DNA of 64,000 nucleotides from Phyllobacterium sophorae (GCF_003010965.1 NZ_PGGM01000003.1:62001-126000), one strand, 5' to 3'; shown: positions 35,193-43,621, numbered from the stretch's first letter. Program-made: numbers and translations. Notes: generated by a model not told the origin, from the letters alone.

Positions 35193-37541
35193 TCATGATC
35201 GCAATACCACCCTTCCCTCGCCGATCGAGAACGTCTTCAAGCGGCGATAGGTAGCCAAGGCTTGGCCCACGACCTGATCCATATTGTAGTATTTATAAGT
35301 GCCTAGTCGACCGACGAAGGTGACGTTGGGACTTGCTTTGGCAAGTTGTTCATATCTCTTAAAAAGAGCCTGATTTTCCGGACGCGGGATCGGATAGTAT
35401 GGGTCACCCTCTGAGCAAGCAAATTCATAGCTCACGCTGGTTTTCGGGTGAACTTGTCCAGTCAGGTGCTTGTACTCGGTAATGCGAGTATAGGGTATTT
35501 GTTCTGATGGATAGTTTACCACACCCACGGGCTGGATCCGCCGCCTATCGTACGTTTCATGTTTAAACTGCAGACTTCGATAGGGAAGTGCTCCGAAAAT
35601 GTGCTGGTAATATTCATCGATTGGTCCGGTAAAGATCGTATGAGCCGACACATGCTCTTTGCGAACCTCGGAAAAGTCTGCATCCAGCAGTATGTCGATG
35701 TTGTCGTGATCAAGCATATTCTCAAACATGTGAGTATAGCCATGAAGTGGCATTGCTTGGATACTGTCCTGAAAGTAACGATCGTCTGTGCTCGTGCGCG
35801 TGGGTATGCGCGCAGCGACAGACTTATCGAGCTCGGAAGGGTCGAGTCCCCATTGCTTGCGCGTGTATCCCTCAAAGAATGTATGGTAAAGATCCCGACC
35901 AACAGCGGCGATAACCACATCCTTTGAAGAAATGATCGCCTCTACGTTTTCTGCGCAGCTAGTGAGAAAGTCCGCCGCTTGTACGTCATTTCGAAGGTCG
36001 AGCCCATAAAGTCCATTGAGGGTAGTGCGATTGATCGGGATCGGGAGCAAGGTTCCCGCCACATCAGCAAGGACGCGATGCTCATAAGCCCGCCAGGCAG
36101 TGAATCTCGAAAGATAAGAAAAAATTGCATCGTTGTTGGTATGAAAGATGTGAGGGCCGTATTTGTGGACAAGGATACCGCTGCGATCGTAAAAATCGTA
36201 AGCGTTGCCGCCCACGTGAGGGCGACGATCGCACAGCAGGACGCGTTTGCCACCATCTGCGGCCAAGCGCTCCGCCAGCACTGAGCCGGCAAATCCCGCG
36301 CCGACAATGAGACAGTCATACCCCCCGCCGGAACCTTTGCGCCGACACAGCGGAGGATGGGAAACATCCTGAACAGATTGCGTTTTGCGAGCCATTGCGG
36401 CGTTAATGTGCCCGTTCATCTGATTGAACGTTTCATCCCAAGTGCAGGTCGCAAGGATTTCATCCGCGTCCACTAACCATGAATCATCCGAATTCTTTAA
36501 TGAAAGCGCCTCATCACAAAGCTTGATGAACTCCTCGGTGTCGCCAGCGATAAACACCCCTTTGACACCACCATAATGACGAACGACATCCCTGATTGGA
36601 GTCGATACTACGGGTCGACCAGCTGCGAGGTACTCAGGTGTCTTAGTTGGGCTTATGAAGCGCGTAGCGTCGTTCAATGCAAAAGGCATGATCGCCACGT
36701 CCCACGCAGCCAGATAGTCCGGAAGCTCTGCATAGGGGACCTTACCCGTGTAGTGGATATTGGGCGCGCGGGGCAGATCACTTTGGGAAATCTTTGCGAC
36801 AGGTCCAATCAACTCAATCGACCATTGTGGTCGAGCCGCCGCCGTCGCGGCGACTAACGCCAGATCCAGCCGTTCGTCGATAACGCCACAATAACCCAGC
36901 TTCGGACGGTTTATGGTTTTACGATTAAGAGTGGTTGAAGGTCGGTTGCGGGCGATGCGAAAGTGTTCGATGTCAACCCCGGATGGAAAGGGATGAATGT
37001 TGTCGTGAAGCAGCCGCTTTGCTTCAAACAGACTGTATCCACCTGTGAATACGACATCTGCTCTGCGTATTAACTCGACTTCCAATTCATGCAAACGCGC
37101 CGGGGCGCCAAGAAAGTTCGCCAATTCGTCCATGCAGTCGTAAACCACAAGTTCGGTATCGATTGCACTTGCGAATTCATACATCATCGGGGTGTAAAAC
37201 CAGAAGTTTGGTTTTCGCCCCCCGCTCAAATGAATGAGTTGGACGACAAGTTCTTCCAGCGCATCCCGGGTTTCGCTCTGCGAGAATGCATGGGGAACGC
37301 GAGGACGCACGCACTTGACCGCGGATCCCTTAAATGCATGAAATTCCAGGTAAGGCGCGTAGTGATCAGTTCCGATCGATTCCTCGAAGAAGAATACTTG
37401 TCGCTGGATGGCAAAACGTTCCATGAGATGCTGTGGTCTCTGATAGACAAAATCCCATCTAAGGTGAGAAAAACATATAAGAGGGCCAAGGACTTCTGCA
37501 TTGTTGGGATGAAACGCAGTATAATTATCTTGGATGTTCAT
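35193..37541 (-). CDS. glf: Glycosyltransferase / UDP-galactopyranose mutase fusion
   Basis: 782 aa from the ATG at 37541 (AGGAG upstream); an upstream ATG at 37616 would lie before the candidate promoter. Residues about 1-380 form a GT-B transferase (FSHLRWDFVYQRPQHLMERFA, KLGYCGVIDERLD, PTKTPEYLAAGRPVVST). Residues about 395-780 are UDP-galactopyranose mutase: FAD loop DCLIVGAGFAGSVLAERLA, VGGNAYDFYD, GPHIFHTNN, RKQWGLDP, and YPSEQIPYTRITEYKHLTG. Glf converts UDP-galactopyranose to UDP-galactofuranose, and the fused transferase may use that product. A GGAAC-N16-GGTT promoter lies 35 bp upstream and a glycosidase-like gene directly downstream. It could also have arisen by fusion of separate neighbours. 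Confidence 0.9.
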   Translation of the reverse strand: MNIQDNYTAFHPNNAEVLGPLICFSHLRWDFVYQRPQHLMERFAIQRQVFFFEESIGTDHYAPYLEFHAFKGSAVKCVRPRVPHAFSQSETRDALEELVVQLIHLSGGRKPNFWFYTPMMYEFASAIDTELVVYDCMDELANFLGAPARLHELEVELIRRADVVFTGGYSLFEAKRLLHDNIHPFPSGVDIEHFRIARNRPSTTLNRKTINRPKLGYCGVIDERLDLALVAATAAARPQWSIELIGPVAKISQSDLPRAPNIHYTGKVPYAELPDYLAAWDVAIMPFALNDATRFISPTKTPEYLAAGRPVVSTPIRDVVRHYGGVKGVFIAGDTEEFIKLCDEALSLKNSDDSWLVDADEILATCTWDETFNQMNGHINAAMARKTQSVQDVSHPPLCRRKGSGGGYDCLIVGAGFAGSVLAERLAADGGKRVLLCDRRPHVGGNAYDFYDRSGILVHKYGPHIFHTNNDAIFSYLSRFTAWRAYEHRVLADVAGTLLPIPINRTTLNGLYGLDLRNDVQAADFLTSCAENVEAIISSKDVVIAAVGRDLYHTFFEGYTRKQWGLDPSELDKSVAARIPTRTSTDDRYFQDSIQAMPLHGYTHMFENMLDHDNIDILLDADFSEVRKEHVSAHTIFTGPIDEYYQHIFGALPYRSLQFKHETYDRRRIQPVGVVNYPSEQIPYTRITEYKHLTGQVHPKTSVSYEFACSEGDPYYPIPRPENQALFKRYEQLAKASPNVTFVGRLGTYKYYNMDQVVGQALATYRRLKTFSIGEGRVVLRS

Positions 37542-37575
37542 CAGGACTCCTATATTGGCAGGTTTGTCCTTAGCG

Positions 37576-37600
37576 AACCTCCGGGAATGAATTAGGTTCC
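37576..37600 (-). promoter_or_regulatory. Candidate EcfG-type promoter
   Basis: On the minus strand GGAAC (37600-37596), 16 bases, GGTT (37579-37576), 35 bp before the ATG of the glf fusion. It supports the shorter start of that gene. Confidence 0.5.
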
Positions 37601-37857
37601 TTAATATGGGGAACATGTACTATATCGCACATAATTTTAAGCTTTAAGTGAGCGGCATTTGAACCTGGGTTCGGGAACTGAACGCGCATTTTCAGCCGGT
37701 TAAGCCCGAACCGGGCCAGCCCTTCTGGCGCGTCAAATCTTTATCTCCGCGGAACTGGCCTCGCTAAGGTCGCATGGGCTCACAAGAGTGCGTTCGGCAA
37801 CTTGGTTCCCAAGAAGCTCGTCAGGCGATTATCACTGATCTGGATATTTGGAACGTT

Positions 37858-37886
37858 CGGTGGCCCAATGTTGGGGCCACCGTTTT
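37858..37886 (+). terminator. Strong hairpin with T-run
   Basis: CGGTGGCCC (37858-37866) pairs with GGGCCACCG (37874-37882), followed by TTTT on the plus strand. It lies between the glf promoter region and the end of the small Ser-rich gene, and may isolate them in both directions. Confidence 0.5.
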
Positions 37887-37901
37887 ACGCATTACGTGGC
37901 G

Positions 37902-38033
37902 TTAGCGGCTCTTGCTGCTCTCGCCGCCTTTGGATTGCTTGTCAGACCCTGAACCGCTTTTGGATTGCTTGTCATCCGAGCTTTTCGAGCCGCCCTTGCT
38001 GCTGCTTGATTTATTGCCTTGATTATTTGGCAC
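37902..38033 (-). CDS. Tiny Ser/Lys/Gly-rich disordered protein
   Basis: 43 aa beginning at GTG 38033, with GGAGGAAACAC upstream. The composition is almost wholly Ser, Lys, Gly, Asp and Gln (NKSSSSKGGSKSS, then two copies of DKQSK and a final SSKSR), so it is intrinsically disordered and very hydrophilic. It carries its own GGAAC-N16-TGTT promoter 46 bp upstream. Such hydrophilin-like proteins are often induced by osmotic or desiccation stress; here this is an inference from composition and promoter. Confidence 0.6.
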   Translation of the reverse strand: MPNNQGNKSSSSKGGSKSSDDKQSKSGSGSDKQSKGGESSKSR

Positions 38034-38078
38034 GTGTTTCCTCCAATGTTTGACTGAATGAATATCCAGCACATACTC

Positions 38079-38103
38079 AACATCGTGAGAAGAGAAGTGT
38101 TCC
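38079..38103 (-). promoter_or_regulatory. Candidate EcfG-type promoter
   Basis: On the minus strand GGAAC (38103-38099), 16 bases, TGTT (38082-38079), 46 bp before the GTG of the small disordered protein. Confidence 0.5.
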
Positions 38104-38507
38104 CCATAACCGGGGCTTGGTGCGCTATCGTACACATCTTGCAGGCATAGGTGCGTACACGTGCCGACCCGGCGATTTCTTGGGCGTTCATCCACGCAGC
38201 TAAAAGCGAATGAAGGTTCATCCAACCGCTGCAGCCAGCGGAATCTGCTTTCAAAAGATCGGCAAACAATATGGTTCCGACCAACTCGCCCGGCTGATTA
38301 TATACGCGAACCACCCGAGGGGTGGGTCGAGGCCGTCAAGAATCCCGTCGACAAGAATTCCTTGGCTGCTTGCTTGGCTTCTGCCAGGCGCGTTCGCAAT
38401 GCGCAGGTTAAATTCCTTCCACGTCTTCAAGAACAACATCGTCATGAACACAAAGCAAAATATCGGCATCGGAGGCACTTCGCCGAGAAAGCCCACTTGT
38501 TAAGGTA

Positions 38508-38627
38508 TTACGAAGCCGTTTTAAGCTGCCCGGCAATTGCAATGCTCACTACGGAATCCGGATCTCTGCCATGCAAGCGATCTTCCATGCCTTCCTGAAA
38601 TTGTTCGTCCAGCGTCTCTTTATCCAC
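38508..38627 (-). CDS. Possible small acidic protein
   Basis: 39 codons from GTG 38627 with GAGGATCGAG upstream: DKETLDEQFQEGMEDRLHGR, then DPDSVVSIAIAGQLKTAS. The composition looks like real protein. A second minus-strand frame just upstream (about 38650-38850, ending QMKYTLWP) also looks protein-like, so the two could be one frameshifted gene. The rest of 38104-38973 holds nothing recognised. Confidence 0.3.
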   Translation of the reverse strand: MDKETLDEQFQEGMEDRLHGRDPDSVVSIAIAGQLKTAS

Positions 38628-38973
38628 TGCTCGATCCTCGGTGGGTCGCTCACGGCCAGAGAGTGTATTTCATTTGGAAGCAAGCTATGTTCTTGCGATT
38701 ATTGGCGTTGCTCTGTGCGTCATATTCGGAGATCGGCTCGTCCCAGTGAGAGATTGTAGCGATCTGGGTCATTATTGCTTTGGCCTTGGTGATAAGACTA
38801 ACTCGGTCCTCAAGCGTTACCGAAAAGGATTCCCCACCTTCGCCCACGAATTTTATGAAAAAGCTACCGATTCCGGGGTCTCGGGCGGCGTTACAAGTGT
38901 ATCAATCAATCGCAAAGTAACCTCCTCACTGTTGAAAACCGTGCCCACTCCACTGGAATGAGCACGGGTGCTG

Positions 38974-39474
38974 CTACGCAGCTACTTTTTGGGCTTTGGC
39001 GTTGACGCCGCCTTCGGCGAGTTTGGTGAGGGCCGCATCGGTTGCTATCTCTTCTTCCAGGGTTTGGACCAGAAGTGCCAGAGCATCCTTCATGCCTAGT
39101 TCATCGGCCCAACGGGCCAACGTGCCATAACGAGCTATCTCATAGTGCTCTACGGCCTGAGCCGAGGAAACCAGGCCTGCGTCAAGAGCTGGCTCGCCCC
39201 TAAAGTCGTCGAGCATTTCTTCACCTTCAGCAATGATACCTTCGATCGCCTCGCAGGTTTTGCCTTGTGCGCGCTTGCCGAAAATCTCGAAAACCTGCTG
39301 GAGACGCTCTACATGGACTTCTGTTTCGTTCCGGTGTTTCTCGAATGCAGCCTTTAATTCCATGGAGTCTGCGCCTTTCGCCATTTTCGGCAAAGCCTTC
39401 AGAATCTTCCGCTCAGCGTAGTAGATATCCTTCAATGTCTCATGAAATAACGTGTCTAATGTTTTGGTGACCAT
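38974..39474 (-). CDS. DUF892 (YciE/YciF-like) ferritin-like protein, second copy
   Basis: 166 aa, with GGAGGGA upstream of the ATG. It is a close paralogue of the protein encoded at 31246-31746: ETLKDIYYAERKILKALPKMA, FEKHRNETEVHVERLQQVFEIFGK, and QAVEHYEIARYGTLARWADELG match segment by segment. The fold is a ferritin-like four-helix bundle with a probable di-metal site. It has its own GGAAC-N16-AGTT promoter, whose sequence is also close to that of the first copy, implying that gene and promoter were duplicated together or kept under the same selection. Confidence 0.9.
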   Translation of the reverse strand: MVTKTLDTLFHETLKDIYYAERKILKALPKMAKGADSMELKAAFEKHRNETEVHVERLQQVFEIFGKRAQGKTCEAIEGIIAEGEEMLDDFRGEPALDAGLVSSAQAVEHYEIARYGTLARWADELGMKDALALLVQTLEEEIATDAALTKLAEGGVNAKAQKVAA

Positions 39475-39524
39475 GGATCATCCCTCCAGTTTTAATCCGC
39501 CACCGAATGTGGCGAGTCGGAAAG

Positions 39525-39549
39525 AACTACGCCAAACGATTATTGTTCC
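39525..39549 (-). promoter_or_regulatory. Candidate EcfG-type promoter
   Basis: On the minus strand GGAAC (39549-39545), 16 bases, AGTT (39528-39525), 51 bp before the second DUF892 gene. GGAACAA-N10-GCGTAGTT is identical in layout to the promoter at 31188. Confidence 0.55.
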
Positions 39550-39603
39550 TCTGATGACTTCGTGGAATCCTGTCGGCCAGTTCCACTGAATGACCTTAAC
39601 ATC

Positions 39604-40344
39604 TCACATCAACGCCCTGTGCGTCTGCCTTAACGACCAGCCAGTCAAACGCACCGATTCTTCTTCGGCCAGACCATAGGCACCGTCCGCAAGTTCCATC
39701 AGTCCCTCGCGGTCTAAGACGACGATCTCTGACCGCTTGGATCGTATAAGGCCTTTTCCTTCCAAGACATGGAGAGCAACGGTTACGCCCGCCCTCCTGA
39801 CGCCCAACATGCGAGCCAAATGTTCATGGGTGAAAAACATGCTATCGCCGTCCACCCGGTCATGAGCAAGCAACACCCAGCGGGCCAATCGATCTTCTAA
39901 TTTTGAATGTCCGTTGGCGATGGCCGTTGAACCCACCTGAATTGAAAGCGCGCGCGCAAAACGTGTGAACAACATTTTCATGGGTTCACTAACCGAAAGA
40001 GCTTCAACAAGGTCGGACGCATCGATCCGAAAAGCGCTTCCACTCATTTGAACCACTGTGCGATAGGCGCTTCGATCGTCGTATTGTAGAAGTGCCGATC
40101 CAGACATCCCATCTCTCCCAAAAAGACCAACTTCCAGATCGCGAGCACGCGGCAAGCTCGCCATCATCGATGCGATTCCACTTTCAAGAAAATAGACATG
40201 TTCGAGCGTTTCTCCTGGCGTCTCAATTTCCTGTCGCAATTTCAATGGTACGACCTGCATTTTGGGCAATAGCAAAGCCAGGTCCTTTTCGGACAAACGC
40301 GACAGCAAGTGGTTGCGTATCGGGCTCATTTGATCAATTGGCAC
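39604..40344 (-). CDS. Crp/Fnr family transcriptional regulator
   Basis: 246 aa from GTG 40344 with AAGGA eight to ten bases upstream; ATG 40329 is an alternative. The N-terminal effector domain (LPKMQVVPLKLRQEIETPGE, VYFLESGIASMM, VGLFGRDGMSGSALL) belongs to the group of Crp-like proteins common in rhizobia that lack FNR cysteines. The winged helix is FTHEHLARMLGVRRAGVTVALHVLEGKGLIRSKRSEIVV. The ligand is unknown. A GGAAC-N16-TGTT element lies about 106 bp upstream, so it may be a second-tier regulator of the stress island. Confidence 0.9.
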   Translation of the reverse strand: MPIDQMSPIRNHLLSRLSEKDLALLLPKMQVVPLKLRQEIETPGETLEHVYFLESGIASMMASLPRARDLEVGLFGRDGMSGSALLQYDDRSAYRTVVQMSGSAFRIDASDLVEALSVSEPMKMLFTRFARALSIQVGSTAIANGHSKLEDRLARWVLLAHDRVDGDSMFFTHEHLARMLGVRRAGVTVALHVLEGKGLIRSKRSEIVVLDREGLMELADGAYGLAEEESVRLTGWSLRQTHRALM

Positions 40345-40449
40345 CAGCCATTCCTTCCAATAAATTCAGGGACTTTCATCAGCGGAGATCAAATGCTTGC
40401 AGATTTCACATGCTCTTCTCCGAATTGAGCCAGCCATGAATCTAACGAA

Positions 40450-40474
40450 AACAAGTCAGAAAACGTAAAGTTCC
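40450..40474 (-). promoter_or_regulatory. Candidate EcfG-type promoter
   Basis: On the minus strand GGAAC (40474-40470), 16 bases, TGTT (40453-40450), 106 bp before the Crp-type gene. The distance is longer than for the other sites. Confidence 0.4.
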
Positions 40475-40518
40475 AAATAGGACTTTGCTGAACAGCGCGT
40501 GCGACGTAAGAATCTGCT

Positions 40519-41415
40519 ATGACCATTTTTTCGGTGCGACATTCAACCGTTTATCGGTACCTCAGGCCCGTGGCATTTGGTGAGCATCGGCTGATGTTTC
40601 GTCCGCGGGACAGTTTCGATCAGCGCCTTCTTGAGGCGGCGCTTGTTGTCGATCCCACACCGCGACAAATCCGCTGGATCCATGATGTCTTTGGCAATTG
40701 CGTTGCGATCGTACAAATCGCCGAACCAGCAACGGAGTTGCGCTTTCAAAGTCATATTCGACTGGAACATACACCGCAGGTCCCCCTTGATCTTCAGATC
40801 GATGAAGAGGCGCTCACTTATCCCTTTAGTTATGACGGCGACGAGATCATCGATCTGGAGCGGACGATCACGTGTCACCATTCCGATCCTGATGGTGTTC
40901 TCGATCGTTGGGCCCGGCAATTTGTCCGTGTTGGACATCCGACCGAAACCGGGCATCTCTTGATGACCATGTGTTACGCAATTCACGAGAGCTTCGTATA
41001 CGAACGCCGTTTGGCAAGGGGCACGCAGACGCCACTCGACACGTTGCAATTCCGTCGCGGCACATGTCGGGATTTTGCCGTCCTGATGATGGAAGCGGCC
41101 CGCTCGCTCGGTTTAGCGGCGAGATTTGTGACAGGGTACATTTATGTTCCTAGTCGAGACGGTTCGATAACACGTGGGGGCGGTTCCACACATGCCTGGT
41201 GCCAGATTTATCTCCCTGGAGCAGGATGGGTGGAATTTGATCCGACCAACGGCATCGTCGGTAATCGCGATCTAATCCGCGTTGCCGTCGCGCGCGACCC
41301 CCGCCAGGCAATCCCCCTGACAGGCAGTTATGACGGACGACCCTCGGACTACGAGGGGATGTCGGTGCAAGTGAACGTAACCACGGAAACACCAGGAACT
41401 TTTCCAAACCGCTGA
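40519..41415 (+). CDS. Transglutaminase-like cysteine peptidase-fold protein
   Basis: 298 aa. The N-terminal bacterial transglutaminase-like domain (HSTVYRYLRPVAFGEHRLMFRPRD) precedes the catalytic domain, where the Cys-His-Asp triad is visible as C183 (RRGTCRDFA), H225 (STHAWCQIYL) and D241 (WVEFDPTNG). No signal peptide is seen, so it is probably cytoplasmic. The substrate is unknown; family members may be peptidases, amidases or cross-linking enzymes. A second family member follows 87 bp downstream on the same strand with its own promoter. Confidence 0.9.
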   Translation: MTIFSVRHSTVYRYLRPVAFGEHRLMFRPRDSFDQRLLEAALVVDPTPRQIRWIHDVFGNCVAIVQIAEPATELRFQSHIRLEHTPQVPLDLQIDEEALTYPFSYDGDEIIDLERTITCHHSDPDGVLDRWARQFVRVGHPTETGHLLMTMCYAIHESFVYERRLARGTQTPLDTLQFRRGTCRDFAVLMMEAARSLGLAARFVTGYIYVPSRDGSITRGGGSTHAWCQIYLPGAGWVEFDPTNGIVGNRDLIRVAVARDPRQAIPLTGSYDGRPSDYEGMSVQVNVTTETPGTFPNR

Positions 41416-41424
41416 CGAATGAAG

Positions 41425-41450
41425 GGAACCCCTCGCCGCTATCCTGCGTT
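41425..41450 (+). promoter_or_regulatory. Candidate EcfG-type promoter, perfect consensus
   Basis: GGAAC (41425-41429), 17 bases, CGTT (41447-41450), 53 bp before the ATG at 41503. Every specified base matches the GGAAC-N16/17-CGTT consensus. Confidence 0.6.
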
Positions 41451-41502
41451 GCGCCATATTCACTGCTGATGCGGTGGTTATCGCTTCAACCAAGGAGAGA
41501 CC

Positions 41503-42315
41503 ATGAAGATACGCGCCGGGTTCACATTAGGCTACGAATGCCCCCAACCGACATCGATGCTACTGGTTTTGAATATTCATCCCTCGCGCCGCATCGACCT
41601 TCTCACCGACCAAATACTCACCTTCGACCGCCCGATTGAGGCCTGGGGATACACTGACAGCTTTGGCAATGCCTGCACACGTATCGTTGCGCCGCCCGGG
41701 CTGACAACAATATCGTCCGAGTTCGAAATCTATGACAGCGGCCAACCTGACCTCGTTCCCGTGAATGCTATTCAACACGATATCAAGGATTTGCCCGATG
41801 ATGTCCTGGTCTTCCTGCTTGGCAGCCGTTATTGCGATACGGACCGCCTCAGCGATTTTGCCTGGGCTCAGTTCTCGGCAACGCCACCGGGATGGCCACG
41901 CATTGCAGCGATCCTGGACTTCGTACACAACCATATAACCTTCGACTACCAGAAGGCGGACGTCCTGAGGACCGCCCACGGGGGCTTTACCGACAAGACA
42001 GGCGTCTGTCGCGATTTCGCTCACCTCGCGATCACGTTGTGCCGCTGTATGAACATTCCTGCGCGTTATTGCACGGGCTATCTTGGTGACATCGGTGTTC
42101 CATTCAATCCCGACCCCATGGATTTTAATGCGTGGTTCGAGGTTTATCTCGGCGGACATTGGCACACCGTCGATGCGCGCCATAACACGCCAAGAATTGG
42201 CCGCATCCTGATGGCCACCGGGCGCGATGCAACAGACGTGGCGATATCGACCAGCTTTGGCCCATCGGTCTTGTCTCGCTTTGAAGTTCACACCGAGGAA
42301 GTGCGCGCAGGATAG
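41503..42315 (+). CDS. Transglutaminase-like protein with altered catalytic His position
   Basis: 270 aa with AAGGAGAG upstream. The N-terminal domain starts AGFTLGYECPQPTSMLLVLN, a type found in rhizobial transglutaminase-like pairs. The catalytic Cys is C169 in DKTGVCRDFAHLA and the Asp lies in HTVDARHN near 222-229. Where the other copy has STHAWCQ, this one reads DFNAWFEVYL, so Asn (N209) is at the expected His. It may be inactive or use a different residue; I cannot say whether the whole subfamily shares this. A perfect EcfG-type promoter precedes it. Confidence 0.88.
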   Translation: MKIRAGFTLGYECPQPTSMLLVLNIHPSRRIDLLTDQILTFDRPIEAWGYTDSFGNACTRIVAPPGLTTISSEFEIYDSGQPDLVPVNAIQHDIKDLPDDVLVFLLGSRYCDTDRLSDFAWAQFSATPPGWPRIAAILDFVHNHITFDYQKADVLRTAHGGFTDKTGVCRDFAHLAITLCRCMNIPARYCTGYLGDIGVPFNPDPMDFNAWFEVYLGGHWHTVDARHNTPRIGRILMATGRDATDVAISTSFGPSVLSRFEVHTEEVRAG

Positions 42316-42503
42316 GACAATCAAATTCCTCGACAGGGCTCGGCACGTCGTCGCCCATCGATGAGAAACGAGGCGGCGGTTTTCACAGCCACGGTCAGGG
42401 CGAGTGTCGAAAAACAACCTCAAGATGAAAGGGGAAGACACAAGGCTCGTCGCGAGAACTGTAACAGCGTTGGTCGATCCGGTGAGATCGCTCCGGCACG
42501 CGC

Positions 42504-43481
42504 TTACAAATCGGCTTGGAAGCCTTTTAGCTGCGCTAGCACCGTGCACCTCAGTCCATCTGGTGCATAGACCAAATCGACATGATTTGGTGCGCCCGCA
42601 ACCCCGCTTCTTATCAGTCGGGTGCCCAATCCCTCGGCCGTAGGTTCAACAACCGGAGGACCGTTCTTCTCCAGCCAGTCAAGCCTGAAGGCAGGCTCGC
42701 CATCCAGATCTGCAATCCCCCATTTGACGCTTACCTGGCCTCCTGCCGTCGACAATGCGCCATACTTAAATGCGTTGGTTGTAAGTTCATGGAGTAGCAT
42801 TGCCAAAGATAGGGCAGACTGAGGTCCCACCTCCAGGGCTGGACCTTCAAGACTGAACTGGCTGCCACGCCCGTCCTGATGGAGATTTACCGATCTCTCG
42901 ATCAGGGTTTGAACTGCTATGCGTTCCCCATAACCCGTCAAGAGCAAGTCGTGTGCTCGTCCTAGAACGCCAAGGCGCTGGCTGATTGACACACCCGCGG
43001 CCTCAATATTGTCCGCACGCCGTAGCGACTGGTTGACAATGCCCTGTACCATCGCAAGCTGGTTCTTTAACCGATGGCTCAATTCCTGACTTAACATCGA
43101 CTGTAGTTCATCGGCCCGCTTTTGCTGCGTTCGGTCTCGAACGATCTTGAGGAAACCTTCGGCAGTCCCACCATCTTGAAGCGGCAACATCAAGCCGCTG
43201 GCCCAAAACTTTGAGCCATCCTTACGCAGATGCCAGCGCTCGTCTGTCGCACGGCCGTTTTTTAGAGCATTTGCCATTTCTTTGCGCGGCACGTCCTGCG
43301 CACGGTCGTCGCTTGTGAAGATGATATCGGCAGCCAGCCCTAATACCTCTGCCTCGCTCCAGCCAAATAACTCCTGAGCTCCAACGCTCCATGAGGTGAC
43401 GTTGCCGGACAGGTCAGCTGTGATGATGGCGTAGTCGATCGCGCTTTCTAGTACAAGTTCTGCGATTCTTTTGTTGGTCAT
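42504..43481 (-). CDS. PAS-HWE sensor histidine kinase
   Basis: 325 aa. A single PAS domain (about 10-118; AIITADLSGNVTSWSVGAQELFGW) precedes an HWE-type kinase: H136 in LSHRLKNQLAMVQG, HELTTNAFKYGALS at 231-244, and the Trp-x-Glu in DWLEKNGPP near 268-276 that names the group. There is no transmembrane segment, so it is cytosolic. The PAS domain lacks the Cys-containing GRNCRFLQ block of LOV photosensors. HWE kinases are frequent inputs to the PhyR-NepR-EcfG stress pathway; that link here is inferred from family and from a shared GGAAC promoter region upstream. Confidence 0.93.
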   Translation of the reverse strand: MTNKRIAELVLESAIDYAIITADLSGNVTSWSVGAQELFGWSEAEVLGLAADIIFTSDDRAQDVPRKEMANALKNGRATDERWHLRKDGSKFWASGLMLPLQDGGTAEGFLKIVRDRTQQKRADELQSMLSQELSHRLKNQLAMVQGIVNQSLRRADNIEAAGVSISQRLGVLGRAHDLLLTGYGERIAVQTLIERSVNLHQDGRGSQFSLEGPALEVGPQSALSLAMLLHELTTNAFKYGALSTAGGQVSVKWGIADLDGEPAFRLDWLEKNGPPVVEPTAEGLGTRLIRSGVAGAPNHVDLVYAPDGLRCTVLAQLKGFQADL

Positions 43482-43594
43482 TGGCCTCCCTCGTACAATC
43501 TCCGCTCAGGTTGTGATGCCGGCGTAGTAGGAAAGTTCTGGCAAACTTCAGTCCTCACGATCCTGTCGTCAATAGGGTTCGGCGCAATCAAGCA

Positions 43595-43621
43595 GGAACA
43601 TCGATGGCCGTCCTTCGTTCC
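43595..43621. promoter_or_regulatory. Overlapping back-to-back EcfG-type promoters
   Basis: On plus, GGAAC (43595-43599), 16 bases, CGTT (43616-43619) points to the DUF72 gene 103 bp away. On minus, GGAAC (43621-43617), 16 bases, TGTT (43600-43597) points to the HWE kinase about 115 bp away. Each -35 covers the other's -10, so one near-palindromic 27-bp site could serve both genes. Confidence 0.5.

Noticed and set aside
37846-37890. GGAAC at 37850 as another EcfG promoter
   Set aside because: Neither 16 nor 17 bases downstream gives NGTT, and no gene starts after it on that strand.
41560-42549. 329-codon open frame on the minus strand opposite the second transglutaminase-like gene
   Set aside because: It lies antisense to a gene with clear motifs, has no family resemblance and no ribosome site; high GC keeps such frames open by chance.
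42504-43481. LOV-type blue-light sensor domain in the HWE kinase
   Set aside because: The PAS domain lacks the conserved Cys-containing motif required to bind flavin covalently.
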